Source: Symbiodinium natans
Taxonomy: Eukaryota > Sar > Dinophyceae > Suessiales > Symbiodiniaceae
NCBI GenBank assembly: GCA_905221605.1
Contig: CAJNDS010000735.1
Coordinates: 628,001 to 692,000, forward strand
DNA: 64,000 nucleotides
Reading direction: 5' to 3'
The notes beneath the pieces are model-generated. The model ran no database searches. It was not told where the DNA came from and worked only from the letters and a program-made list of their open reading frames with translations. Every line of letters begins with the position of its first letter. Position 1 is the first letter of the stretch. The translations under genes were made by a program, and so were the position numbers. Below are positions 18,161-27,987 of this stretch, piece by piece.

Positions 18161-18397
18161 TGATACCGTGTGCATGTAACCCTTGACATGGTAACTGAGG
18201 TTCCTGTCAGGATTGTGTCAGGGGTGTTTCTCAGGTGTTCGGGTTCAGGGTTTAGGGCTTTCGGTGTTGCTTGGAGTTGCATGCGTAGGCATTACTTCCT
18301 TATTTAGGGTACTGATAACTCTGCTTATAGCGACCCATTAACCTCCAAGTAAGGGGGCTTCGAGCTTGTGGAGTTCAGGGTAATACTTGGAGGTTCA

Positions 18398-18515
18398 CCC
18401 AGAGACTCCAAGAGACTCCAAAACCCCTTAATAAGGAATATACCTTAAATTATAATCGGAACCCTAATATGATTTAAGGTATATTCCTTAATTAAGGGGT
18501 TGTGGAGTCTCTGGG
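18398..18515. mobile_element. MITE-like hairpin, family B (copy 2)
   Basis: CCCAGAGACTCC, with an extra AGAGACTCCA unit, then AAAACCCCTTAATAAGG. The right arm ends GTGGAGTCTCTGGG. It lies within 13 bp of a family D end (TACTTGGAGGTTCAC). Confidence 0.8.
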
Positions 18516-18584
18516 GCATGGTGCTTATTAGCCAATTATAACTGTACTTTTAACCCACTTGTAAGTGCAGTTATAAGTACAGTA

Positions 18585-18693
18585 CCCAGAGACTCCAAAA
18601 CCCCTCAATTAAGGAATATACCTGAAATCATATTAGGGTTCCTATCATAACTTAAGGTATCTTCCTTAACTCAAGGGTTTTGGAGTCTCTGGG
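18585..18693. mobile_element. MITE-like hairpin, family B (copy 3)
   Basis: 109 bp, CCCAGAGACTCCAAAA to TTTTGGAGTCTCTGGG. A small separate inverted pair (ATAACTGTACTT, AAGTACAGT) lies just upstream. Confidence 0.85.
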
Positions 18694-18738
18694 TCATTGG
18701 TCAGGCCAAGTAGGGGTGCCACTGGCATACAGAGGGAA

Positions 18739-18815
18739 GGGGGGAGCTACTGGTGAAAAGAAACTTGACCGCTCCGGCAGATGCGGCTCGCAGCCGCTCC
18801 TCGACCTTAAGCCCC
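18739..18815 (+). CDS. Exon-like island 31
   Basis: Reads GATGEKKLDRSGRCGSQ then PLLDLKPLD. It lies between family B copies and a degenerate CCCTAAA array with CCCTTAAA variants (18830-18915). Confidence 0.3.
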
Positions 18816-19024
18816 TAGACCGAAACAATAAACCCTTAAACCCTAAACCCTAAACCCTAAACCCTTAAACCCTTAAACCCTTAACCCCTTAAACCCTTAA
18901 ACCCTAAACCCTAAACCCTTCAGGGTTGAGGGCTGAAGGCTTAAGATCGCGCGCCCCTTGCTTCGAAACGCTTGATGCTGGGGCAGCTTAAACGAAGTTG
19001 GGCATCGCTTCGTGGGGTTCCTGT

Positions 19025-19133
19025 CCCAGAGACTCCAAAACCCCTTAATTAAGGAATTTGCCTTAAATCATATTAGGGTTCCTATTATATTTTAAGGTAT
19101 CTTCCTTAATTCAGGGGTTTTGGAGTCTCTGGG
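19025..19133. mobile_element. MITE-like hairpin, family B (copy 4)
   Basis: 109 bp with the same termini and TTAATTAAGGAAT inner arm. The preceding about 55 bp reads LGQLKRSWASLRGVPV on plus, so the element again abuts a coding-like segment. Confidence 0.85.
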
Positions 19134-19418
19134 TACGTCCCTCCACCATGAAAAAAGGCACCCACAAAGGGACCCTATTTTAGAACACACGCACACACAT
19201 TCGAGAGCTGGCTACAAAGCATCCCGATATTCCTGCAACCTGAGATCAAGACCCTCCTTTGGAGGTGCATATGTAGCTTCAACTGGTTAAAACCTCGCTT
19301 AGGCTATGGTTTATTCAGCGCCCGACATCCCTAAACCCTAAACCCTAAACCCTAAACCCTAAACCCTAAACCCTAAACCCTAAACCCTAAACCCTACTCC
19401 CCCCAACCACCTTTAGCC

Positions 19419-19509
19419 ATGCAACTTGGCGTTAGACGCCATGCATCCACCATGTCCGATCTGGCGCTTCGACGCACGGGTGCGGTTCTTAGAGTGCCAG
19501 GGAAGAAGG
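19419..19509 (+). CDS. Exon-like island 32
   Basis: ATG opens MQLGVRRHASTMSDLALR then RTGAVLRVPGKK and ends AAGG|GTCTAGGG. Basic residues and Leu suggest a real N-terminus or internal exon. CCCTAAA array upstream at 19330-19395. Confidence 0.45.
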
Positions 19510-19650
19510 GTCTAGGGTTTAGGATTTAGCGTTTAGAGCGTAGAGGGTTTAGGGTTTAGGGTTTAGGGTTTAGGGTTTAGGGTTTAGGGTTTAGGGTTTA
19601 AGCTTTAGGCTTTAGGGACGGGGTGGGGACCGGGTCACGGGGGTTGCGGG

Positions 19651-19701
19651 GATTTTTGGGAGCTGTTGGGCAAGATTGCGAAGAGCAGGTTCTGGCAGTT
19701 G
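19651..19701 (+). CDS. Exon-like island 33
   Basis: Seventeen codons DFWELLGKIAKSRFWQL ending TTG|GTCCCTAAACC in phase 0. Helix-like pattern. Here the order is TTTAGGG, island, CCCTAAA, the reverse of most islands. Confidence 0.45.
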
Positions 19702-20045
19702 GTCCCTAAACCCTAAACCGTAAACCCTAAACCCTAAACCCTAAACCCAAAACCCAAAACCCTAGGTCCCCCCGCCCCCTGAGAAAGAATCCTCAAACCC
19801 TAACCCCCAAACCCAAAATCCCGGCTTTCCATCACAGCAGATCTCGACATTCGCGAGTCGAGCTACCTATGACAACTTATATACAAGGAGGGCCCCCTAG
19901 ATATAAGTAGAGTTATAAGGCCCCTAAATTGGGTTATAAGGATCCTAACTTAGGTTATAAGTCCCTTAACTATAGTTAGTACAGTAAGGGGGCCCCTCCA
20001 TGTACCTGCCTAAACCCAACAATTTAGGCAGTTTCCCCGTTGCCA

Positions 20046-20140
20046 TTCGGAACCTGAATATATGCCACCCTACCCTGCCCCAGAGCTGAAACTCGAGCTT
20101 CTTGGCCACACCCCGAAGCAGACGAAATCTACAAAAAGCC
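20046..20140 (+). CDS. Exon-like island 34
   Basis: Reads SEPEYMPPYPAPELKLEL then LGHTPKQTKSTKSP, then meets TATAGGGTTTAGGG. Upstream is a T/A-rich region with repeated GTTATAAG words (19880-19985). Confidence 0.5.
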
Positions 20141-20497
20141 CAATATAGGGTTTAGGGTTTAGGGTTTAGGGTTTAGGGCTTAGGATTTAGAGTCTTTCAG
20201 GGCTTGGAGTTTTGGTCTTTTCGGGAAGGCGAGGTGAGAAAATGTTCCTTTCCGACAACTCGTCTGATTTGCCCCTAACCCGACACCCTAAACCCTCGCG
20301 AAACCAGGGTTTAGTGTTTAGGGTTCAGGGTTCAGAGTTCAGGGTTCAGGGTTTAGGGTTATGGGTTTAGGGCTAAACCCAAACCCCTGACGTAATCTAG
20401 AGGTTTGAATAATTACTAACAGTATTCCCTCATGGCCCCTTCATAATTTTACTATAAGAAGCCCCAAAACCCTATTCTTATTATTCGGGCCCCTATA

Positions 20498-20665
20498 GTC
20501 TCAGCCTGCACATGCGTTGAGACATCTGCAATGTTTTGTGCTGAGGGAATCATGAGCCTCAGGCGTCGAACAGACCAGGGTCCTTGCCACATACAGTATG
20601 TCAGCCTCTTCACCTCCTTACACTTAGAATTGTCGATTCGTCGTGGGGCCAACTTCTCTGCCCCG
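20498..20665 (+). CDS. Exon-like island 35 (56 codons)
   Basis: The longest clean island. After CCCCTATAG it reads VSACTCVETSAMFCAEG, IMSLRRRTDQGPCHIQ and YVSLFTSLHLELSIRRG, ending CCG|GTACC in phase 0. The intervening DNA to 20711 is a CCCTAAA array. It may belong to the membrane-protein gene starting downstream or to a separate upstream gene. Confidence 0.55.
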
Positions 20666-20711
20666 GTACCATAAACCCTAAACCCTAAACCCTAAGCCCT
20701 AAACCCCCGCC

Positions 20712-22170
20712 ATGGCGCCCTTCAGCCCCAGCAACGCGGCAAGCTCGAGCGCGGAGTCCCAGGAAGCCACCGCCGAGCAGAGAAAGGAGCTGCGGATTCT
20801 TGGTAGCCCGTAGTTTCGGGTTTAGGGTTCAGGGTTTTGGTTTGGGTTTTAGGGTTTAGGGTTTAGGGTTTAGGGTTTAGGGTTTAGGGTTTAGGGTTTA
20901 GGGTTTAGGGTTTAGGGCTCAAAATAGCCCAGTGGTACGCTTTTCCATATTTTTGCTTCAAGGTTCCCTTATCCAGTAGCCAACCCAGAAAAGGGCGCCC
21001 TTATTGTAATGTAGTGACTGGGCTACCAAGGACGGCTGACTATGTCGCAAAGATGCAGATCGCCAGCCCTGAGGTGTTGCGTGTGACCCCGGCACACATG
21101 GCCCTGTGCAGGTTCGGAAAGGCCTTCCGCGGTACTGAGGAGAAACTGTTTCACAAGAGCAAGAGAAGCCAAGAGATCGAGAGGTTTTGGTCTCATTCAT
21201 GGCATGGCAACTCGTGGGCGAAGGTGCTCACACTCTTCGTGCTCTACAATGGTTTGCCCGCTGTTGTGCTCGGGACGTTGGCTGCCGCCGTGATGATGGT
21301 GTTGTTTGGCTTGGGGGTCTTGCCTGGCTTCAACAGGACGTCGGGACTTTCCGACGCTGAATCCTCTGTCTGGAGTCTTTGTGCTGGCCTGCTCGTTTAC
21401 GCAATCGTGCTTGTCCAGTGGCGTCCACAACAAAGAGTGTTCTTCGATCGAGTCTGCATCAGCGAGGACGACCCCGGCCTCAAGGCAAAAGCTATTCGAA
21501 GCCTTGCAGGGATTCTGAGGAATTCGAAGCAGATGTTGGTTCTTTGGGACCAGAGCTGGAGTACCCGGCTCCTAGGACCCAGAGAAGGGCCCTTGTTCCC
21601 ATTTTAGGGTTTAGGTTCCTTCTTAACCCCCTTTAGCCCAAAGAGGGCACCCTTTTTCTTGACTAGGTTGCTCCTGGGCCTAGGCTCTGGTGCTTGTTTG
21701 AGTTGGCCGCGTTTTTGAAATGCAAGAAAGCCAAAAGCGAGCACGTGCTGATCGTGAGACCCACCCTGGTTGGACCGTGTTCAATCGCCGTGTTCACAAC
21801 TGTTTCCGCGGGCATGTTGGGCGTGCTTACGTTTCCGGTGCTTGCTTCTTCTCCTGATCGGCGTTTTTGGGCAGCCGCCTCACTGCTGCCATTGGCGGGT
21901 TTTGCGGTGTGTTTTTCAGCAATGTTTGTAGCGGCGTTTGTCTATCTTCGACGGTATTATCACTCCATCCATACCTTCGTGGAGAAGCTCCGATCCGGCC
22001 ACTTTGACGAGGTCACCTGCTCGTGCTGCCAGCTGAACCATGTGGACAAGCAGGGTCAGCGAATACCGTGCGACAGGGAGGTGGTGAAGCGATGTGTGGC
22101 AACTTGGTTTGGCAGCATCGCAGCATTTGAGGAGTTCATCAATGAGGAGGTGGGGCTTTGGGGTTCTTAA
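20712..22170 (+). CDS. Multi-pass membrane protein, dinoflagellate-expanded family, three exons
   Basis: Model: exon 1 20712-20794 (MAPFSPSNAASSSAESQ ...), exon 2 21031-21567, exon 3 21684 onward to a stop at 22168-22170, unless a further donor lies near 22149. Exon 2 carries FWSHSWHGNSWAKVLTL, a long hydrophobic stretch and a second near LLVYAIVLVQW. Joined across the second intron, the protein reads WSTRLWCLFELAAFLKC, a core I know from this family in symbiodiniaceans. Exon 3 has two or three more hydrophobic segments, then a Cys/His patch (CSCCQLNHVDKQ). Function is unknown. Both introns interrupt an Arg codon as CG|G. The exon 1 link is less certain than the exon 2-3 join. An inverted pair GGTTCTTAAGG / CTTAAGAAC follows the end. 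Confidence 0.7.
20795..21030 (+). mobile_element. Fold-back element acting as candidate intron 1 (family E)
   Basis: A perfect 11-bp terminal inverted repeat, CTTGGTAGCCC (20799-20809) and GGGCTACCAAG (21020-21030), bounds the segment. Inside are a TTTAGGG array and a second TAGCCCAGTGG terminus (20935). Splicing at CG|GATT and CCAAG|G removes 236 bp (GA-AG intron) and keeps the frame, giving KELR then TADYVAK. The GA donor is inferred. Confidence 0.55.
21568..21683 (+). mobile_element. Introner-like element, family A (copy 4), candidate intron 2
   Basis: A 112-bp element (21572-21683) with ends CTAGGACCCAGAG and CTCCTGGGCCTAG is flanked by a 4-bp direct repeat GCTC (21568-21571, 21684-21687). 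Removing the element plus one repeat copy (116 bp) is both the pre-insertion state and a GC-AG intron with AG|G acceptor. It joins two different frames in register at a conserved family motif. This is strong evidence that the element was inserted and is spliced. Confidence 0.8.
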
Positions 22171-22254
22171 GGTAGTAGGGAGTAGAAGGGAACCTTAGGT
22201 TATGTACCTCCCTGAATCCCCCCTCCCTTAAGAACGCTAAACCCTAAACCCTAA

Positions 22255-22465
22255 ACCCTTGTAGAGACTCACCCTTCTCCGCGCTTGTATGTTGTAGGTC
22301 AGTAGAGCCTGTAGCATGCAGTTATGTTGTTTTCCTTTGTTGCTGCTTTAGGCCCAAGGTTGTATGCAACACTTCAAGCATTATCATTGGAAGTAGCATA
22401 GTAGCAACTCCTAACTGAACAAGATCTTCTTTGTTGCTGTGTGAAAAAGAGACCCTCTGAGGGTA
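22255..22465 (+). other. Possible LTR/leader of a copia-like element
   Basis: Non-repetitive T-rich sequence (TGTTGTAGGTCAGTAGAGCC ... TTGTTGCTGTGTG) precedes the gag-like region. This is a plausible LTR or leader, but no second copy is seen downstream to about 25.5 kb and no primer-binding site is evident, so the call is tentative. Confidence 0.3.
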
Positions 22466-24997
22466 TTGCTTGCCATGGATTCCTTGTTAAGGGAAAGACG
22501 CACTTTATTACAGCCTGAAGGGTCCGCTCACGCGGCTCTTCAGGTTATGAGCCAAACCGGGCTGCGCAACTCCAACATGGCCGACGCTACCCCATCCGGA
22601 AGGGTCGGGCTTGCACAGGTGTCTAGGAGCAATCAGCTCAAATCGAACCAAGTGCAGGTGCCGATTCAGAATGCCTTGACATCACACGAAATAGGAGGAG
22701 CGTGCTGGGCCAAGTTTGGGCACAACACATGGGGCCATGAGTCAAAAGTGTAGAGCTACGGCGCAAACGCCAAACGGAGGTGTGGATGAGAGGGCAATCA
22801 GAGTGCAAGTATCACTAGTGGAGCGCGCGCTTGAAGGTGCAAATTGGTTGGGGGAAATGTGGCAAGCCATGATGCAAACGCCGCCCTCAACCAGCACCCT
22901 TGCAAACAGCCGCCCAACATCCAGCCCCCAACACACAGGTTTTGCGACCCCAGGTTTAGGGGGAGATTTAGCAGAAGAGCATGCCACGGAGCAATGCCAT
23001 GCGATGCCTGGAACCGGTAGGCAGGTTTTGACCGCAGCGCATGCCGGAAGGCATGACCATTGTGCCACTAAGGAGCGTGACCATGAGACCGCCACTATCA
23101 ATCAGTTGACGCCGGGGTCCGGTAGGCAGGTCCAGTTGGATGCCAACTCGCCTGCCGGAAGGTATGGCTGCAATGCAGTAAGAGGTCATCAGGAGGAAGT
23201 GCGACGACAAGTTGCAATTTTCATGGCGCAACATGCTGAGGCAATGAAAAGGTTGCAGGATGAAAATGCAGCCCTGCGGGATTGGTGTAACCAATCCGCC
23301 GCCTCACAGGCCTTTCCCAGCCAGCAGGTCCACGTGCAAAGGAGCCGCCGGCGAGCGTGCCAGCATCATGGAGTGGGGATGGGGTTCCTAGCGTGGTTCA
23401 ACCAGTAGGAGTTGCGTCAGAAGCAACTGCGGGCATCCCTCAGACAGGAACGAGCCTGTCGTCATTGATAGATGATGCGCCGGGCATAAGTGTGCCAGCT
23501 CTAAGCAGTGCACCGCCTGCCCGAAGGCCTGGCACCATGCAACCAGCAGGTGCCGACTCCTCAGGCGTGTATGCAAATGTGTGCAGTGCAATGCCGGCCG
23601 GAAGGCCTGGTGCCATGCCAGGTGCCCGGGTCCCAATCCAGCAGCCAGGCAGAACTCCCAGGTGCACCGGCGCAAGGTGCCAAGGTCCAAGGTCCCAATC
23701 CAGCCGCCGAGCTGGCAGGACTCTTAGGTGCCACTCAGTCTGCGTCAAACGTGCCCGTTGGTGCAACCAACGGTTTGCAGGGGCCGCAGGTTCCATCTTT
23801 TGCAGGCTCAATGCCACTTCCACCGCAGGCCCAAACCCCTCATCCCTGGTTAAGGGGTTCGGCTGAGTCAGACCTGTTGTCAGGTTTGGTGACTGGTACG
23901 AAGCAGCTCCAGGATGCACTGATAAAGAAAGAGTCTGATAAGGTGAATGTAGGTAGGGATGAGCCCGACACAGCTCAGGCTCAGGTGCCAGGCATAGACC
24001 AGGTTTGTGAGCTTTATGGTGTAGTTGACTTCGCTCAGGGTGTGAATAAGGGTTTAGAGATTTCTGCAGCCAGTGATCCATTGCAGAGCTGGAGCAACGG
24101 CCCAGCCGCAAAGCCCCAATGCACAACATTGCGCAACTCACTCACCTCGCGGGAGCAGTGGAGCTCTCGTCGCCAATGTCTGTGAGCCCGGAGGCGGAGC
24201 CAACATCCAGGTTGGAACGACGTGCGCAATCCACTTCAGCTACAGTGGGTTGCAGCCCTGTCAACAGCGATCCCACTTGGATGGCGTTGGAGGAGATGGT
24301 GTCGGAGGTCAAGAAAATGGCTGAATCCCATTCCGTAGCCCATGTAAAGACAAAGGGGGCTGTTGCGAAGGTTGCTGAGGACGAGTCCGAGTCAGGTGTT
24401 GCGAGTCAACTTCAGGAGCAGAGCTTCAGTTGCAAACTCCTGGACGCGAAGATTGATGCAACAACTGCCGGTCCACCCCGCGCTCCTGTGGACACTCAGG
24501 AGGCTGTGTTTGAGGAGGAGGTTACAAGCAAAGTGCACCTCACTCCCCGGGAGGGTGAGTCAAGCACCGCTCCCGCAAGTTGCAAACAGCTTGTGTGCAA
24601 CACTGCGAACCCTTCCTCACGAAGGGATAGCAGAGCTGAAACGGCCAGCCGAAGGGTTGAGTTAGAAGTTGAAAGCAACTGGCAACTGCAGTGTGAGCGC
24701 AGCGAAACTGGAGCACAAGTTCCTGCCAGTGTTCGCGCCATGTCTGTTGGCTGCCATGAGCCAGCCGTCGCCGCAGCGAGTGTAGACGGGGATGGTTTTG
24801 GGCAGCACGCGCTTACGCAGCTAGCAGTTGAAGCTGTCGAGCATGTGATTGTGCAACGCGCTCGTGAACTCACAGCTAGCGCAGCCCTTTCCGAGTTGCT
24901 CCAACGTGTCGTTGTGCTAGCCGCGTGCGCAGTCATCAGCCAGGGACTGTGCCAGCATCGAGCACAAGAAGCCAAAGCACAAGCCAAGCCCGGTTAA
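22466..24997 (+). pseudogene. Copia-like gag region, degenerate (five overlapping frames)
   Basis: Open frames at 22466-22753, 22716-23408, 23357-23866, 23508-24185 and 24119-24997 alternate between two phases, so at least four frameshifts separate them. Recognisable features are a coiled-coil-like EEVRRQVAIFMAQHAEAM stretch followed by KRLQDENAALRDWC, and LLSGLVTGTKQLQDALI, both like gag of dinoflagellate Ty1/copia elements as I remember them. Between them, a PAGR/PARR motif recurs four times with DNA repeat GCCGGAAGGCATG or similar. The last 290 codons are Ala/Ser/Glu-rich and unassigned. No protease, integrase or reverse transcriptase follows. Non-autonomous or dead. Confidence 0.5.
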
Positions 24998-25551
24998 GCG
25001 AAGCACGGCATAAGGTCACCCACTCGCCAGTCTGCTGCACTCATTTGTGCGCCGGGGGTAAGCCGGCCAGATTGCGCAGTGTGGGTCAAGACCGCGTAGC
25101 GTGCCGTGTAGCGACCTGAAGATGGCAAAGTGCCAAGAAGCCAATCAGGGCCAAGTTTTGCCACTCGGGAGGGAGAGCAGGCTTTGCAGTACTTGGAATC
25201 CTGGCTTTTTTATAACTAGTTAACATAGTTATGTTAGTTAGCTAAAAAGTTAGGTGGAGTTAGCTTAAGTTATAGACATCAAATGTAGAGGTAAGTTCCC
25301 TTGTAGTTCCTATAGTTTAAAGGCATTGTTTAGGCTACGGAGTCTGATACAAGAGAAGAAAATCAGTGGAGTCTAACAGTGGTTTAAGTAATAACATATA
25401 TATATATAACATACCTTTTCAAACGTATGTAAAGGAAAAATACGTGTCCATGGCCTGCATGGGCAGGCTGTCGTGCATAGCCATGATAGGGCTGCAACAT
25501 GTCATCTGCGTGTGGAAATGCCATGTGGCGGATTCAGAAGCATTGTTTTTT
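24998..25551. other. Intergenic, AT-rich in part
   Basis: No gene recognised. 25200-25345 is AT-rich with TAGTTAACATAGTTATGTTAG inverted words, and 25398-25410 is a TA run. It separates the plus-strand gag remnant from the minus-strand gene block and may contain the left boundary of that block. Confidence 0.5.
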
Positions 25552-27675
25552 TCAAAGCCTGTGGTACAGCTGGTATTGTAGCAGCACAGTGGCCTCGCTC
25601 TCCGAGGTCTTGCTGTACACCAGTGGGTACAGGATGGAGTCCATGGTCACGAAGCCTTGCTCGTTGGTGATGGAGCACTTGGCGAACTGCTTTGTCTTCT
25701 GTGTCTCTGTTGGCCTCCAACGTTGGACGAGTGTGGCTTTGTCGTCTCCGAGCTCCAAATGGAAAAGCACCTGGCCCAGGTCCCATCTTCCGTTGTCCTG
25801 GCGGAAAACCACGACGTCCTGGGCATGGATGGCACCACCCCTTGCGAGCCTCGCGACGGAAGCAACCTTGGCTTCGCTCGCGGAGCAATCCACAAACTGG
25901 TTGAGGAATTGCAGCTGCTGCTTGTTGGGCTTCTTTGGCTTCACCAACTGGCAGGAGTCTGGAAACCGCCCGGGCTCTGTCAACGTGGTGATCTCCATGG
26001 CGAGCACTTGCTTCATCAAGTGGATCTCGAAGGCAGTGGTCTTCTGGAGCCTGGTGGCGAAAGCCGAAATTGTTTTATGTTTCCGTTCGCTGGTAAAAGT
26101 GGAGAGCAGGCAGCCATGCCGGTGGAGAAAATCTGGAAGATGCAAGAGCCAATGCCACTTCCTCATCAATCCCACGTCGAAGTTGGCCTGCTGGAAGCTC
26201 TGGATGGACTCTTCCGCAGCCTCCAGAAGGCTGGCCCTGGTGGTGGCCCCATACATGACCCCTTGGTGAACCTGGTCTAACAAGCAGGCCTGGCTGAGGA
26301 AAGCTTGGCAGGGCTTTGGGCAGGTTCCGCTTGGCACAAGTACAGAATGCAAAAAATGGCGAACGACTGGATAAATGCCTAGCAGGTCGGAAGCCTGGCA
26401 ACTGAACTTGTGGCTGCTCTTGTACTTGGCGACCTTGCTGGCGTCAAACAAACCGGCCAAGTGACCGGCTTTGGTAGCACCTGGAAAGTTCCACATGGCC
26501 ATGTATGGGCCCATGGCCTCCCAAATGTTGTAGTGCTCAGAGATGGCATGGAAGGTGTGGAACAGCACGACCGGGGCCGTTCCTTGCAGAATGCCGTGCA
26601 TCCAGTCATGGCAGAATTGGCTGACTGGCTTCACCTGGTTCTTGGCCAACAAAGTCTGGTTGAGGAGCAAGGCATGGGCATTCCAGGTCCAGCCGGTGGC
26701 TTGTTGCCACTGCGAGAATTCAGCTTTGGTCCTGCACGTGGCTCGCCTTTCGTTTAATCTGTGGAAGGACTGGACGACGTCTTCGTCAGTGGTCAAGACC
26801 AACTGGCTGTACTTGGTGGTGCGATGGTCCATGGTGTCCTCGTCGTCGCCAGTGGTGGGTTGTCCTGAGTGGATGTTGGCACAAAGGATGCAGAATTTTG
26901 TGCCTGCGTCCCCCTTGCTGGACCAAATCTGCTTGTGGGCAGCACCGTCTGCAAGACAAATGGCCCACCGAAAATGCAGTCGAACATCGGAACCTGGGCC
27001 ACATGGACTTTTCAATAAAAACCCTGCCTGTGGTTCCATGTGGGCATTGGCGAAGATGGCTTCCAAGATCTTGGACATGATCTGGCCAACGCCGCCTTGG
27101 ACCTGGCTGACGAAGCTGGACCTTTCCAGGGAGATGGTGAGCCAGAGGTCTTCGTGGTGGAGGAACTGGTCCATCTCTTGGAAACTGGCATAGATCGCCC
27201 ACAACTTTCGTTGGGCTGGTCCTAACACGTTTCCAGGAATCACCTCGTCCGAATAAATACTAAGTTGCCATGGCTTGGAGACCGATGATGGGTTGGCTCG
27301 GTGCTTCCTTTGGACCAGATCATGGAAGCTTCCACCCATCTGGAAAAGGCTGGCCAAGTAGACCAAAAGGTTGGCAAAATACATGGTGACTTTGGCACCA
27401 TCATCGGTGGTGACCTCTGCTTCTTGGATCAAAGGACCCAGTGGCCCACCATGGCAGCTCTGTAGAAGCTCGTCCCTGGCTTTCCGCTGGTCATTGGAAG
27501 AGCTCTTCTCTGGGAGGCCTTGCTCCTTGGCGGCGTCGACAAAAGCAGCCAGTGCACTCTGGGAGTGAGCTGGCAAAGCGGCTTTGAAAGTAAGAAGCTG
27601 CTGCAGCTTGCTTCTTTTTCTTGGAGGTTCCATGGCCAGAAATGGCTGGAGGGGGGGTTTAGGGAAAATGCACAA
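25552..27675 (-). CDS. Large intronless ORF, transposase-like (distant)
   Basis: 707 codons. A better start may be the second Met at 27633 (MEPPRKRSKLQQLL), which puts a nuclear-localisation-like PPRKRSK at the N-terminus. Later segments are IYSDEVIPGNVLGPAQRK, a Cys pair FCILCANIH, HDWMHGILQGTAPVV, WHWLLHLPDFLHRHG and TSERKHK. These resemble the acidic/His motifs and LLHLP segment of tnp2/CACTA-like and related transposases, but I cannot fix the catalytic triad. Lack of introns over 2.1 kb contrasts with surrounding genes and suits a mobile-element gene. Same strand as the next genes upstream. Function otherwise unknown. Confidence 0.5.
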   Translation of the reverse strand: MCIFPKPPLQPFLAMEPPRKRSKLQQLLTFKAALPAHSQSALAAFVDAAKEQGLPEKSSSNDQRKARDELLQSCHGGPLGPLIQEAEVTTDDGAKVTMYFANLLVYLASLFQMGGSFHDLVQRKHRANPSSVSKPWQLSIYSDEVIPGNVLGPAQRKLWAIYASFQEMDQFLHHEDLWLTISLERSSFVSQVQGGVGQIMSKILEAIFANAHMEPQAGFLLKSPCGPGSDVRLHFRWAICLADGAAHKQIWSSKGDAGTKFCILCANIHSGQPTTGDDEDTMDHRTTKYSQLVLTTDEDVVQSFHRLNERRATCRTKAEFSQWQQATGWTWNAHALLLNQTLLAKNQVKPVSQFCHDWMHGILQGTAPVVLFHTFHAISEHYNIWEAMGPYMAMWNFPGATKAGHLAGLFDASKVAKYKSSHKFSCQASDLLGIYPVVRHFLHSVLVPSGTCPKPCQAFLSQACLLDQVHQGVMYGATTRASLLEAAEESIQSFQQANFDVGLMRKWHWLLHLPDFLHRHGCLLSTFTSERKHKTISAFATRLQKTTAFEIHLMKQVLAMEITTLTEPGRFPDSCQLVKPKKPNKQQLQFLNQFVDCSASEAKVASVARLARGGAIHAQDVVVFRQDNGRWDLGQVLFHLELGDDKATLVQRWRPTETQKTKQFAKCSITNEQGFVTMDSILYPLVYSKTSESEATVLLQYQLYHRL

Positions 27676-27987
27676 GGGAACTTCCGGCAGACTAGTAGCT
27701 GGGGAGCGAAAATATGATGGAAGGATGTCTGTCTAACCCTGCTGCGATCTTTGGTCTTTCAAGCACGTCTGGAGCCAAAATGCTCGCCCACACAAGAATG
27801 GCCGGCCGTATATGGCTTGTGCAGAAACATGCATGCTGAACTTGAAGGCAGTGCCCCTTTTGTCCCCTGCTCGGCACGACCTCCTGCAGCCCGTGGCCTT
27901 GCATGGCTTCTTGCTACCCTGCACCTGGGTGGCGGCGGTGCTCCCCGCAAAAAGCCTTGCTTGGCAGCGGCTGCCTTGAAAAAAGGC

